From assembly GCA_934098555.1 (NCBI GenBank), contig CAKOOQ010000013.1:1-30879 (forward strand): a DNA stretch of 30,879 nucleotides, given 5' to 3'. Shown piece after piece: positions 1 to 5,941 of the stretch. This stretch comes from an uncultured Bacilli bacterium (lineage in GTDB: Bacteria > Bacillota_I > Bacilli_A > RF39 > UBA660). Both the position numbers and the translations under genes were made by a program. Numbering within the stretch: position 1 is the stretch's first letter; each line of letters starts with the position of its first letter. The notes beneath the pieces were generated by a model that ran no database searches, had not been told where the DNA came from, and saw only the letters and a list, made by a program, of their open reading frames with translations.

Positions 1-717
1 CACCAAGCATTCAGAAATGCTATGTATGATTGTCCAGCCAGTGCCAGTGTCATAAGTAGTAGTTCGAAAGCCCAAGAAGCTTTAAGAAAGAGTAGTCGTT
101 TCGAACTTGTTGTTATCTCAGGCCGCGAAAAAACTTATCAATGTAATTTTTCTAAAAGCAAGAATGAATGTGGTAATAGTGATTACTATAATCAATCCGA
201 TTATTTAGAAACGGCTCATAATCATATGAAGACAGCCTATAATGGTAAGGCTCTTGTTATGGAAGCATCGGCCAATAAATCACCTTACAAACTCTTTTAT
301 TATGATAAAAACAGAAAACTTGTTTATGAATGTGATACAAGTTCGTGGCATGGGTACGATACAGTAAGTGGTGATTGCACGTGTTATACTGATGCTTCAA
401 TTGCCGATGCATCATTTGGGGGCAACTACGCTGATATTTGCATCGGTCAAAATGTAAAAGGAAATTTTGAATGTCAACATCAAGTATATTTGACAGATGA
501 GGATTATTTATATATAAATAATAAAAAAGTGAAAATGCAATTATCAGGTTATGGAACGGAATTTTATAGTTATTATCCAAGCGTCAGTGCCAATTATGTT
601 TATACTAAACAACAACCGTATAAAATGAAGGATGAGGATGGCGAATATTATTATGAAGAAAACTCTTTTACAGCTTATACAAGTATACCTGTTTACATTC
701 AAATATTTAAAATCTAA
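1..717 (+). CDS. 3' part of an unrecognised Cys-rich protein (5' end outside the window)
   Basis: The frame is open from the first base, with seven codons before the first ATG at 22, so the gene probably starts upstream of the window. The visible 239 codons encode a polar product rich in Tyr, Ser, Asn and Asp, with cysteines scattered in the first two thirds and no membrane segment in the visible part. That composition suggests an exported or surface protein, but I do not recognise a family and assign no function. The stop codon lies inside a perfect hairpin (712-735), so this is the last gene of its transcript. Translation from ATG 22 is possible but I see no convincing ribosome binding site in front of it. 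Confidence 0.6.
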   Translation, partial: HQAFRNAMYDCPASASVISSSSKAQEALRKSSRFELVVISGREKTYQCNFSKSKNECGNSDYYNQSDYLETAHNHMKTAYNGKALVMEASANKSPYKLFYYDKNRKLVYECDTSSWHGYDTVSGDCTCYTDASIADASFGGNYADICIGQNVKGNFECQHQVYLTDEDYLYINNKKVKMQLSGYGTEFYSYYPSVSANYVYTKQQPYKMKDEDGEYYYEENSFTAYTSIPVYIQIFKI

Positions 718-745
718 GATACAAAACTCTTAGATTCCATTTTCT
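712..745 (+). terminator. Hairpin at the end of the first gene
   Basis: Perfect 8-bp inverted repeat ATCTAAGA (712-719) and TCTTAGAT (728-735) with an 8-nt loop, followed by a modest T-rich stretch. It overlaps the stop codon. From 746 to 965 I see only AT-rich DNA with no convincing gene. Confidence 0.55.
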
Positions 746-965
746 TTCGTTATAAATTTTATACGGAATATTAAATTTTTATCAAAAAATTTCATGGTAA
801 TATTTAAAAACTATATACCTTAACGAATGAGAAAAAAATTACTTTTCATTCTGATATCTTTGCTTTAAATATTAAATGTAACGATAAAGCAAATTATCGG
901 ATTTGTTTAGAAATATGAATAAACACCACAAAGTGAAACTAAATATAAAGTCGTTATAAAAATTC

Positions 966-995
966 TTGAAATTTAGTAAATGGATAGTATATAAT
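966..995 (+). promoter_or_regulatory. Sigma-A-type promoter of the glyS T-box leader
   Basis: TTGAAA at 966-971 and TATAAT at 990-995 are separated by 18 bp. Transcription would begin near 1002, giving a leader of only about 140 nt before glyS. Confidence 0.65.
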
Positions 996-1001
996 AAGGT
1001 T

Positions 1002-1124
1002 ATACAAGCGATGAAGGTGTGGAAAACCGAAGCTATATAAATTAAAGGGATTCTTCTTTGAATAAGTAAGGTGGAACCGCGGGTTTTAACTCGTCCTTAC
1101 ATTATTTGAAGGAGTTTTTCTTTT
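1002..1124 (+). promoter_or_regulatory. T-box riboswitch leader with terminator, upstream of glyS
   Basis: The T-box core AAGGTGGAACCGCG is at 1068-1081, within an antiterminator whose outer arms are GTAAGG (1066-1071) and CCTTAC (1095-1100). The competing terminator pairs AACTC/CCTT (1088-1098) with AAGGAGTT (1109-1116), followed by T residues to 1124. Uncharged tRNA-Gly would be expected to stabilise the antiterminator. Between the predicted start of transcription and the core there is room only for a small stem I (AGC at about 1007-1009 with GCT at about 1032-1034) and a short stem III (ATTC/GAAT). A GGT glycine triplet near 1016 is a possible specifier, but I cannot confirm it. Confidence 0.85.
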
Positions 1125-1145
1125 AAAAAAGAGAGGATGAGAAAA

Positions 1146-2519
1146 ATGAATGTAACAATGGAAATGTTAGTGAATTATTGTAAACAATATGGTTATATTT
1201 TCCAAGGAAGTGAAATTTATGGAGGTTTATCTAATACTTGGGATTATGGTTCTTTAGGTGTAGAACTTAAAAATAATGTTCGCAAGATGTGGTGGAAAAA
1301 GTTTATTCAAGAAAATCCTTATAACTACGGACTTGATTCGGCTATTTTAATGAATCCAGAAGTTTGGGTAGCAAGTGGTCATGTGGCTTCTTTTGCAGAC
1401 CCATTAATTGACTGTAAAAGATGTAAAACTCGTCATAGAGCGGATAAACTTATTGAAGAGTTTACGGATGGTGCGGAAACAGGAGACGGCTGGGAAGCCG
1501 AAAAATTAGAAAAGTATATTAAAGAGAAACATATTATTTGCCCTAATTGTGGTGCTTGTGATTTTACACCAATTAGACAATTTAACCTTTTATTTGAAAC
1601 ACATCAAGGTGTGACGGAAGATACAAAAAGTAAAGTCTATTTAAGAGGAGAAACAGCACAAGGAATATTTGTTAACTTCTTAAATGTTCAAAGAAGTATG
1701 CGAGCTAAAGTGCCTTTTGGTATTGGGCAAACAGGTAAGAGTTTTCGAAATGAAATTACGCCAGGAAACTTTACCTTTAGAACGCGTGAATTTGAACAAA
1801 TGGAACTAGAATTTTTTTGTAAGCCAGGTACGGATTTAGAATGGTTTGGTTATTATAAAAACTTTTGCTTAGAATTTTTAAAAGATTTAGGCATTAATAA
1901 AGATAATTTAAGATATCGTGATCATGAAAAAGAAGAGTTGTCTTTCTATAGCAAAGCTACCACCGATATTGAATATAAATATCCTATGGGTTGGGGTGAA
2001 CTTTGGGGAATTGCTGATCGTACCGATTACGATTTAAGTGTGCATCAAGAACATTCCAAACAAGATTTAAGATATTTGGATCCTGTTACGAACGAAAAAT
2101 ATTTACCTTATGTTATTGAGCCCTCTGTTGGTTTAGACCGTTTAGTTTTAGCTTTACTTGCCGATGCCTATAAGGAAGAGGTTTTAGAAAATGAAACCCG
2201 TCTCGTTTTAAAAATAAGTCCTGCCTTAGCCCCTTATAAAGTAACTATTTTACCTTTAATCAAAAAACATCATAGTGAAAAAGCAATGGCCCTTTATGGT
2301 GATTTAGCAAAAGATTTTATGTGTACATATGATGAAGCCGGTTCTATTGGCAAAAGATATCGAAGAAGTGATGCCGTTGGAACCCCATTATGTGTAACAG
2401 TAGATGATGAGACTTTAAACAACAATACGGTTACTATTAGAGACCGAGATACCATGGAACAAATCACTATGGATATTAAAGATTTAAAAGCCTATATTCA
2501 TGAAAGAACGGATATGTAA
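1146..2519 (+). CDS. glyS: Glycyl-tRNA synthetase, homodimeric class II type
   Basis: Attaches glycine to tRNA-Gly in the cytoplasm. The product is the single-chain alpha2 type: an N-terminal catalytic part starting with the family pattern FQGSEIYGG, a zinc-like Cys region (CKRCKTRH and CPNCGACDF), class II motif 2 (FRNEITPGNFTFRTREFEQME), motif 3 region (EPSVGLDR) and a C-terminal anticodon-binding domain. About 457 residues is normal. I choose ATG 1146 because GAGAGG at 1131-1136 is well spaced from it, whereas it directly abuts the in-frame ATG at 1137. Regulated by the T-box leader just upstream. The stop codon overlaps the tdk start (TAATG), so the two are translationally coupled. Confidence 0.95.
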   Translation: MNVTMEMLVNYCKQYGYIFQGSEIYGGLSNTWDYGSLGVELKNNVRKMWWKKFIQENPYNYGLDSAILMNPEVWVASGHVASFADPLIDCKRCKTRHRADKLIEEFTDGAETGDGWEAEKLEKYIKEKHIICPNCGACDFTPIRQFNLLFETHQGVTEDTKSKVYLRGETAQGIFVNFLNVQRSMRAKVPFGIGQTGKSFRNEITPGNFTFRTREFEQMELEFFCKPGTDLEWFGYYKNFCLEFLKDLGINKDNLRYRDHEKEELSFYSKATTDIEYKYPMGWGELWGIADRTDYDLSVHQEHSKQDLRYLDPVTNEKYLPYVIEPSVGLDRLVLALLADAYKEEVLENETRLVLKISPALAPYKVTILPLIKKHHSEKAMALYGDLAKDFMCTYDEAGSIGKRYRRSDAVGTPLCVTVDDETLNNNTVTIRDRDTMEQITMDIKDLKAYIHERTDM

Positions 2520-3085
2520 TGGCGAAACTTTATTTTCGCTATGGAGCCATGGGAGCTAGTAAAACGGCCAATATGCTTATGGTTCGTTATAATTATATCG
2601 AAAGAGGTCAAGATGTTGTCCTTTTAAAGCCTAGTTGCGAAAAAAGAGATGGCAAAATGCTTATTAAATCTCGTATAGGTTTAGAAGCTGAATGTGTTTA
2701 TGTCGAAAGTTTTCTTGATGACTTTTTTGTTAATCCTTATAAGTATGCCTGTATTTTAGTAGATGAAGCCCAATTTTTAAAAGAAGAACAAGTTGAGGAA
2801 CTCGCCAAAATCGTAGATAATTACAATATCCCAGTTATTTGTTATGGCCTTAAAACTGATTTTCAAAGTCACTTATTTGAAGGAAGCAAAAGACTATTAG
2901 AGCTTGCCAATGTTATTGAGGAAATTCCTACTATTTGTTGGTGTGGTAAAAAAGCTATTATGAATGCGAGAGTTATTAATGGTAAAATAATGGATGAAGG
3001 AAGCCAAATATTATTGGGAGGTAACGAATCTTATATCTCGCTTTGTCGGAAACATTATTTTGAAAAAAATTTAGGAAAAAAATAA
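2519..3085 (+). CDS. tdk: Thymidine kinase, type II
   Basis: Phosphorylates thymidine to dTMP in the salvage pathway. The N-terminal P-loop reads GAMGASKT, the Walker B-like segment is ILVDEAQFL, and the C-terminal half carries the lid and structural zinc pattern (CWCGKKA and a late C-x2-H-like segment). At 188 residues it has normal length for the tetrameric bacterial family. Its ATG overlaps the glyS stop, so it shares the T-box-controlled transcript. No clear terminator follows; the next 75 bp lead into the rplU promoter. Confidence 0.93.
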   Translation: MAKLYFRYGAMGASKTANMLMVRYNYIERGQDVVLLKPSCEKRDGKMLIKSRIGLEAECVYVESFLDDFFVNPYKYACILVDEAQFLKEEQVEELAKIVDNYNIPVICYGLKTDFQSHLFEGSKRLLELANVIEEIPTICWCGKKAIMNARVINGKIMDEGSQILLGGNESYISLCRKHYFEKNLGKK

Positions 3086-3160
3086 AAAGTAAATATTAAA
3101 TTAAAAAAATTTCGTTTTAACATGAACTTAAATTTGAACTTTGTTTGTCGCATATTTAAT

Positions 3161-3189
3161 TTGACAGTGTAATAAGAATTTGATAGAAT
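3161..3189 (+). promoter_or_regulatory. Promoter of the rplU-prp-rpmA operon
   Basis: Consensus -35 TTGACA (3161-3166), 17-bp spacer and -10 TAGAAT (3184-3189). Transcription would begin near 3196. Confidence 0.8.
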
Positions 3190-3195
3190 ATATAT

Positions 3196-3290
3196 GTTTT
3201 TGAAAGCCATTAGCTTTTATAAAACCGCACGAACTGGGTTATAAAAACCATTTGGTTACCTTACTTCGGCGAGTCTTAATTAATAAAGGA
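3196..3290 (+). promoter_or_regulatory. Structured 5' leader of rplU (L21-leader-like)
   Basis: About 100 nt between the promoter and rplU can fold strongly. TTTTATAA pairs perfectly with TTATAAAA around a loop containing CCGCACGAACTGGG, followed by a small AACC-ATTT-GGTT hairpin and an ACT/AGT stem near the ribosome binding site. Position and layout match the L21 leader family known upstream of rplU in Firmicutes, which is thought to autoregulate the operon. The family match is from memory and position, not a covariance search. Confidence 0.6.
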
Positions 3291-3298
3291 GGTAAAAA

Positions 3299-3598
3299 AT
3301 GAAAGCTATATTTGTTACAGGTGGTAAACAATATTATGTTTCTGAAGGAGATACAATCTATGTTGAAAAATTACCTAATGAAGCTGGTACTGAAGTAGAA
3401 TTTACAGATGTTTTATTTGTTGATGGAAAGTCTGGTAATCCTACTGTTAAAGGTGCTAAAGTAGTAGGTACGGTTGAAAAACATGGTCGTCAAAAGAAGA
3501 TTATTGTCTTCAAATATCGTCCTAAGAAAAAATATCGTAAAACTCAAGGTCATAGACAACCTTATACTAAAGTTACGATTAAGAAAATTGTTAAATAA
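3299..3598 (+). CDS. rplU: 50S ribosomal protein L21
   Basis: Large-subunit protein that binds 23S rRNA. The 99-residue product has the usual start (MKAIFVTGGKQYYV) and the basic C-terminal signature KYRPKKKYRKTQGHRQPYT. A strong AAAGGAGG lies just upstream. It is the first gene of the conserved rplU-prp-rpmA operon, and its stop overlaps the prp start (TAATG). Confidence 0.97.
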   Translation: MKAIFVTGGKQYYVSEGDTIYVEKLPNEAGTEVEFTDVLFVDGKSGNPTVKGAKVVGTVEKHGRQKKIIVFKYRPKKKYRKTQGHRQPYTKVTIKKIVK

Positions 3599-3909
3599 TG
3601 ATTACAATTACTTTAAAAAAAGAGGGAGAAACATTAAAACAAATTATTTTTCATGGCCATGCTATGTATGATGATTATGGTAAAGACATTGTTTGTGCAG
3701 GTGTATCGACAATGCTTACAACAACGGTGAATGCTATATTAAAGTTTGATGACAAAGCTATTGATGTGTCACAAGAGAAAGATGTTGTTTTAACTGTTTT
3801 AAAAGAGGATGAGATTACTTTAAAATTACTCGAAAATTTAGTAGAGTTACTTTATGAACTTGAGGAGTCCTATCCCAAAAATATTGCAATTAGAAAGAGG
3901 GATAACTGA
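3598..3909 (+). CDS. prp: Ribosomal-processing cysteine protease Prp
   Basis: Prp removes the N-terminal extension of L27 in Firmicutes, a step needed for functional ribosomes. The 103-residue product carries the catalytic dyad in the expected places: His21 in FHGHA and Cys33 in VCAGVST. It lies between rplU and rpmA with one-base overlaps on both sides (TAATG at its start, TGATG at its end). The neighbouring L27 carries the matching cleavage sequence, so enzyme and substrate are encoded together. In Bacillus the gene is also called ysxB. Confidence 0.93.
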   Translation: MITITLKKEGETLKQIIFHGHAMYDDYGKDIVCAGVSTMLTTTVNAILKFDDKAIDVSQEKDVVLTVLKEDEITLKLLENLVELLYELEESYPKNIAIRKRDN

Positions 3910-4196
3910 TGAAAAAAATGGTTTTAAATCTTCAATTATTTGCTCACGTTAAGGCCCAAGGTTCTACAGATAACGGTAGAGATTCTGCTGGACGTAGATT
4001 AGGCGCTAAAAGAAGCGATGGACAAATGGTTACTGCCGGAAACATTTTATATCGTCAAAGAGGAACAAAAATTTATCCAGGTACTAATGTTGGTATGGGA
4101 AAAGACCACACTTTATTTGCTAAAGTAGATGGTATTGTTCGTTTTGAAAGATTAGGTAGAGATAAGAAAAAAGTTAGTGTTTACGAAGTTATGTAA
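3909..4196 (+). CDS. rpmA: 50S ribosomal protein L27 with cleavable N-terminal extension
   Basis: The mature part has the family features (GSTDNGRDSAGRRLGAKRSDG, then RQRGTKIYPGTNVGMG), and its N-terminus reaches towards the peptidyl transferase centre. It is preceded by an extension ending LNLQLFA before HVKAQG, the Firmicutes Prp recognition motif, with cleavage expected after Ala12. The total of 95 residues agrees with this. Last gene of the rplU operon; a terminator overlaps its stop codon. Confidence 0.96.
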   Translation: MKKMVLNLQLFAHVKAQGSTDNGRDSAGRRLGAKRSDGQMVTAGNILYRQRGTKIYPGTNVGMGKDHTLFAKVDGIVRFERLGRDKKKVSVYEVM

Positions 4197-4208
4197 ACAT
4201 TTTTTTTC
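4178..4208 (+). terminator. Intrinsic terminator of the rplU operon
   Basis: TGTTTAC (4178-4184) pairs with GTAAACA (4193-4199), followed directly by an eight-T run. It overlaps the rpmA stop codon. Confidence 0.75.
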
Positions 4209-4284
4209 TGGTAAAATTAAAGTAAGAATAAACGTACAAGGAAGTTATTAAAAGGTGCTGGCGAAGGTGTTTGTTTTTTTAAAT

Positions 4285-4301
4285 TGTCAAACATTTGTCA
4301 A
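4285..4301 (+). promoter_or_regulatory. Tandem TGTCAA repeat, candidate response-regulator operator (site A)
   Basis: TGTCAA at 4285-4290 and 4296-4301 are separated by 5 bp, so the repeats are 11 bp apart. The site abuts the -35 box of the micropeptide promoter. The layout resembles WalR (TGTWAH-N5-TGTWAH) and PhoB boxes. Related tandem repeats occur at four other intergenic places in this window. Confidence 0.45.
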
Positions 4302-4302
4302 C

Positions 4303-4331
4303 TTGTTTTTTTGCCTAAAGTATGCTACACT
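4303..4331 (+). promoter_or_regulatory. Promoter of the short Trp-rich peptide unit
   Basis: -35 TTGTTT (4303-4308), 17-bp spacer, -10 TACACT (4326-4331) preceded by an extended TGC. The predicted transcript would run from about 4338 to a terminator at about 4436, roughly 100 nt. Confidence 0.55.
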
Positions 4332-4363
4332 TTAGATGTAATAGGAAAGGGTGTGACAATACT

Positions 4364-4396
4364 ATGTGGTCATGGATTTGGAAAATTTTCTTCTAG
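4364..4396 (+). CDS. Putative 10-residue Trp-rich micropeptide
   Basis: The reading frame encodes MWSWIWKIFF: three tryptophans, two phenylalanines and one lysine in ten residues. It has its own promoter-like sequence (4303-4331), a purine-rich ribosome binding region (AGGAAAGGG, 4343-4351, somewhat distant from the ATG), and an intrinsic terminator 18 nt after its stop. It could be a membrane-active or signalling peptide, or a leader peptide whose translation affects the following hairpin. No tryptophan gene follows, so a classical trp attenuator is not supported. Being so short it may be chance, although promoter, start region and terminator together argue for a real unit. Confidence 0.35.
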   Translation: MWSWIWKIFF

Positions 4397-4413
4397 AAAA
4401 TAGTTTGGAAAGA

Positions 4414-4437
4414 AGCTGAAATATCGGCTTTTTTTCT
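4414..4437 (+). terminator. Intrinsic terminator after the Trp-rich micropeptide
   Basis: AGCTGA (4414-4419) pairs with TCGGCT (4424-4429, one U-G pair) around an AATA loop and is followed by a T run. Confidence 0.65.
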
Positions 4438-4448
4438 TTAAAATGAAA

Positions 4449-4464
4449 TGTCAAATATTGTCAA
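4449..4464 (+). promoter_or_regulatory. Tandem TGTCAA repeat (site B)
   Basis: TGTCAA at 4449-4454 and 4459-4464, 10 bp apart, 15 bp upstream of the predicted -35 box of the CPBP protease gene. Second of five such sites in the window. Confidence 0.4.
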
Positions 4465-4479
4465 AAAAAGCTTCTTTTA

Positions 4480-4508
4480 TTTTCAATTAAATGAAAAAAT
4501 GGTACAAT
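4480..4508 (+). promoter_or_regulatory. Promoter of the CPBP protease operon
   Basis: -35-like TTTTCA (4480-4485), 17-bp spacer, -10 TACAAT (4503-4508). Confidence 0.5.
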
Positions 4509-4532
4509 GAAGCTAAGAAAAGGTGAGATGTT

Positions 4533-5201
4533 ATGCTTAAAAGTGAAACTTTACTTAAAACAGTATCCATTTATTTATTATATTTTTTATATACGTATTT
4601 TGCGTCGTCTATTATTTCTTTAGTACCTATGCTAAGTGGTCAACTTGTTATGGCTGTTTTAGATATTTTATTTATCTTTATTACTGTGTTTTCTTATAAA
4701 GAAGAATTAAAAAAAGACTGGCAAGAATTAAAAGAAAAATATCCCCCTAAAAAAATAGTTATGATTGTTTTATTCGGGGTTTTTACCATGATTGTTTTAA
4801 ATGTTTTTACCGCTTTGTTAGCTCAAATTTTCCATTCTAATGTCTCTATGGATGATAATACGGCCTCTATTCAGGTGCTAGCAAACCAATCTATGGTTTA
4901 TACAATTTTTAAGATGATGATTTTTGGGGTTGTCGCGGAAGAAATTCTTTTTAGGGAATCTTTAAACAAAGTTTTAACGAATAATGTTTTATTTGTTTTA
5001 GTGAGTACTATTATTTACACGGGAATGCATTTTGTTTTTGTGGGTGCCCCAACAAGTGTTTTTCAAGTGATACCTTATATCTTTTTGGCTATTTTACTGG
5101 GTACCATTTATGTAAAAAATGACCGTAATATATTGCTTATTATGTTTATTAAGTTTATCTATAATTTAATCCCTCTAATTGGGTTATTCATAAATAAATA
5201 A
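4533..5201 (+). CDS. CPBP-family intramembrane metalloprotease
   Basis: Polytopic membrane protein of 222 residues with several hydrophobic segments. It carries the CPBP (Abi/Rce1-like) catalytic motifs: EEILFR with Glu136, Glu137 and Arg141, a second motif around His166 (MHFVF), and Asn211 (YNLIP) in the last helix. Members cleave substrates within the membrane; in Firmicutes some act in bacteriocin immunity or cell-envelope stress, but the substrate here is unknown. AGGTGAG lies upstream of the chosen ATG. The next gene follows after 19 bp and is probably co-transcribed, so the exported protein there is a possible functional partner. This is inference from position only. Confidence 0.85.
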   Translation: MLKSETLLKTVSIYLLYFLYTYFASSIISLVPMLSGQLVMAVLDILFIFITVFSYKEELKKDWQELKEKYPPKKIVMIVLFGVFTMIVLNVFTALLAQIFHSNVSMDDNTASIQVLANQSMVYTIFKMMIFGVVAEEILFRESLNKVLTNNVLFVLVSTIIYTGMHFVFVGAPTSVFQVIPYIFLAILLGTIYVKNDRNILLIMFIKFIYNLIPLIGLFINK

Positions 5202-5220
5202 AAGAAAGAGGATAGATACA

Positions 5221-5868
5221 ATGAAAAAAAGGGGTCAAAATATTCTATTAAAAGGAATGGAAATAGTTTTACTAATCGTATCTATTTCTCTTTTTTCGTT
5301 TAATAAAGTGAGTGCTTTAGAAAAAGATGTCGTTATAACAAAAACGGAATCCAAAGATTATTATACCTATGAGGTTAAAGACTACGAAAGAAAACTGGAA
5401 TATAGTTGGCAATTTTTAAAAGACAAAGATAAAAAAGTGAATATTGAGGATAGTCTTTATATTGATGATGATTTAAGATTATCTTTGAATCGAACGAGTG
5501 AAGATGTGACTAAGATTGAAGATAAGGTGAGTCAAAAAAAATTAATTGTTTCTTTTGATTATCATGGCACCCTTCCTCTAAAAACAACCGTAACTTTAAA
5601 TGTGCAAGGAAAGTTTAAAAATGGGGATGAACTCTATCTTTATTACTATAATCCAGAAAATGATACGATTGAGTATATTAGTAAAAATGTGGAAGTAAAA
5701 AATGGGCAAGTTTCATTTGAAATTGAACACTGTTCGGACTATTTTTTAACAGGTGCGGTCGTTAATGACGCCGTAAATAATCCCCAAAGTGTCAACTATA
5801 TTATTATTGGTTTAATCGCGGTCGTTATTGTCTTAGTCGCGGTTACCTTAATTCAATCTAAAAAATAG
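5221..5868 (+). CDS. Exported protein with C-terminal membrane anchor, unknown function
   Basis: A basic start and hydrophobic core end in FNKVSA followed by LEK, a good signal peptidase I site near residue 33. The middle is a charged beta-rich ectodomain ending with an IEHCSDYFLTG segment, which resembles the closing strand of domains common in Firmicutes surface proteins. A hydrophobic helix near residues 192-211 precedes a short basic tail, giving a type I membrane topology with the domain outside the cell. The total is 215 residues. It follows the CPBP protease by 19 bp and has its own GAGGATAG ribosome binding site. The stop codon lies in the terminator hairpin. No specific function can be assigned. 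Confidence 0.75.
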   Translation: MKKRGQNILLKGMEIVLLIVSISLFSFNKVSALEKDVVITKTESKDYYTYEVKDYERKLEYSWQFLKDKDKKVNIEDSLYIDDDLRLSLNRTSEDVTKIEDKVSQKKLIVSFDYHGTLPLKTTVTLNVQGKFKNGDELYLYYYNPENDTIEYISKNVEVKNGQVSFEIEHCSDYFLTGAVVNDAVNNPQSVNYIIIGLIAVVIVLVAVTLIQSKK

Positions 5869-5880
5869 GTTGAATTTTTT
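5850..5880 (+). terminator. Intrinsic terminator of the CPBP operon
   Basis: AATTCAATC (5850-5858) pairs with GGTTGAATT (5868-5876, one wobble pair), followed by Ts. It overlaps the stop codon of the preceding gene. Confidence 0.7.
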
Positions 5881-5888
5881 TTAAACAA

Positions 5889-5917
5889 TTTACACCCCAT
5901 CTTTTCCATGATATACT
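5889..5917 (+). promoter_or_regulatory. Promoter of dnaE
   Basis: -35 TTTACA (5889-5894), 17-bp spacer, -10 TATACT (5912-5917). Confidence 0.65.
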
Positions 5918-5941
5918 ACATCATGAAAGAAGGTGAGGCGT

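Noticed and set aside
4364..4437. Classical trp operon attenuator
   Set aside because: There are Trp codons and a terminator, but no tryptophan biosynthesis or transport gene follows; only a weaker attenuation hypothesis is kept.
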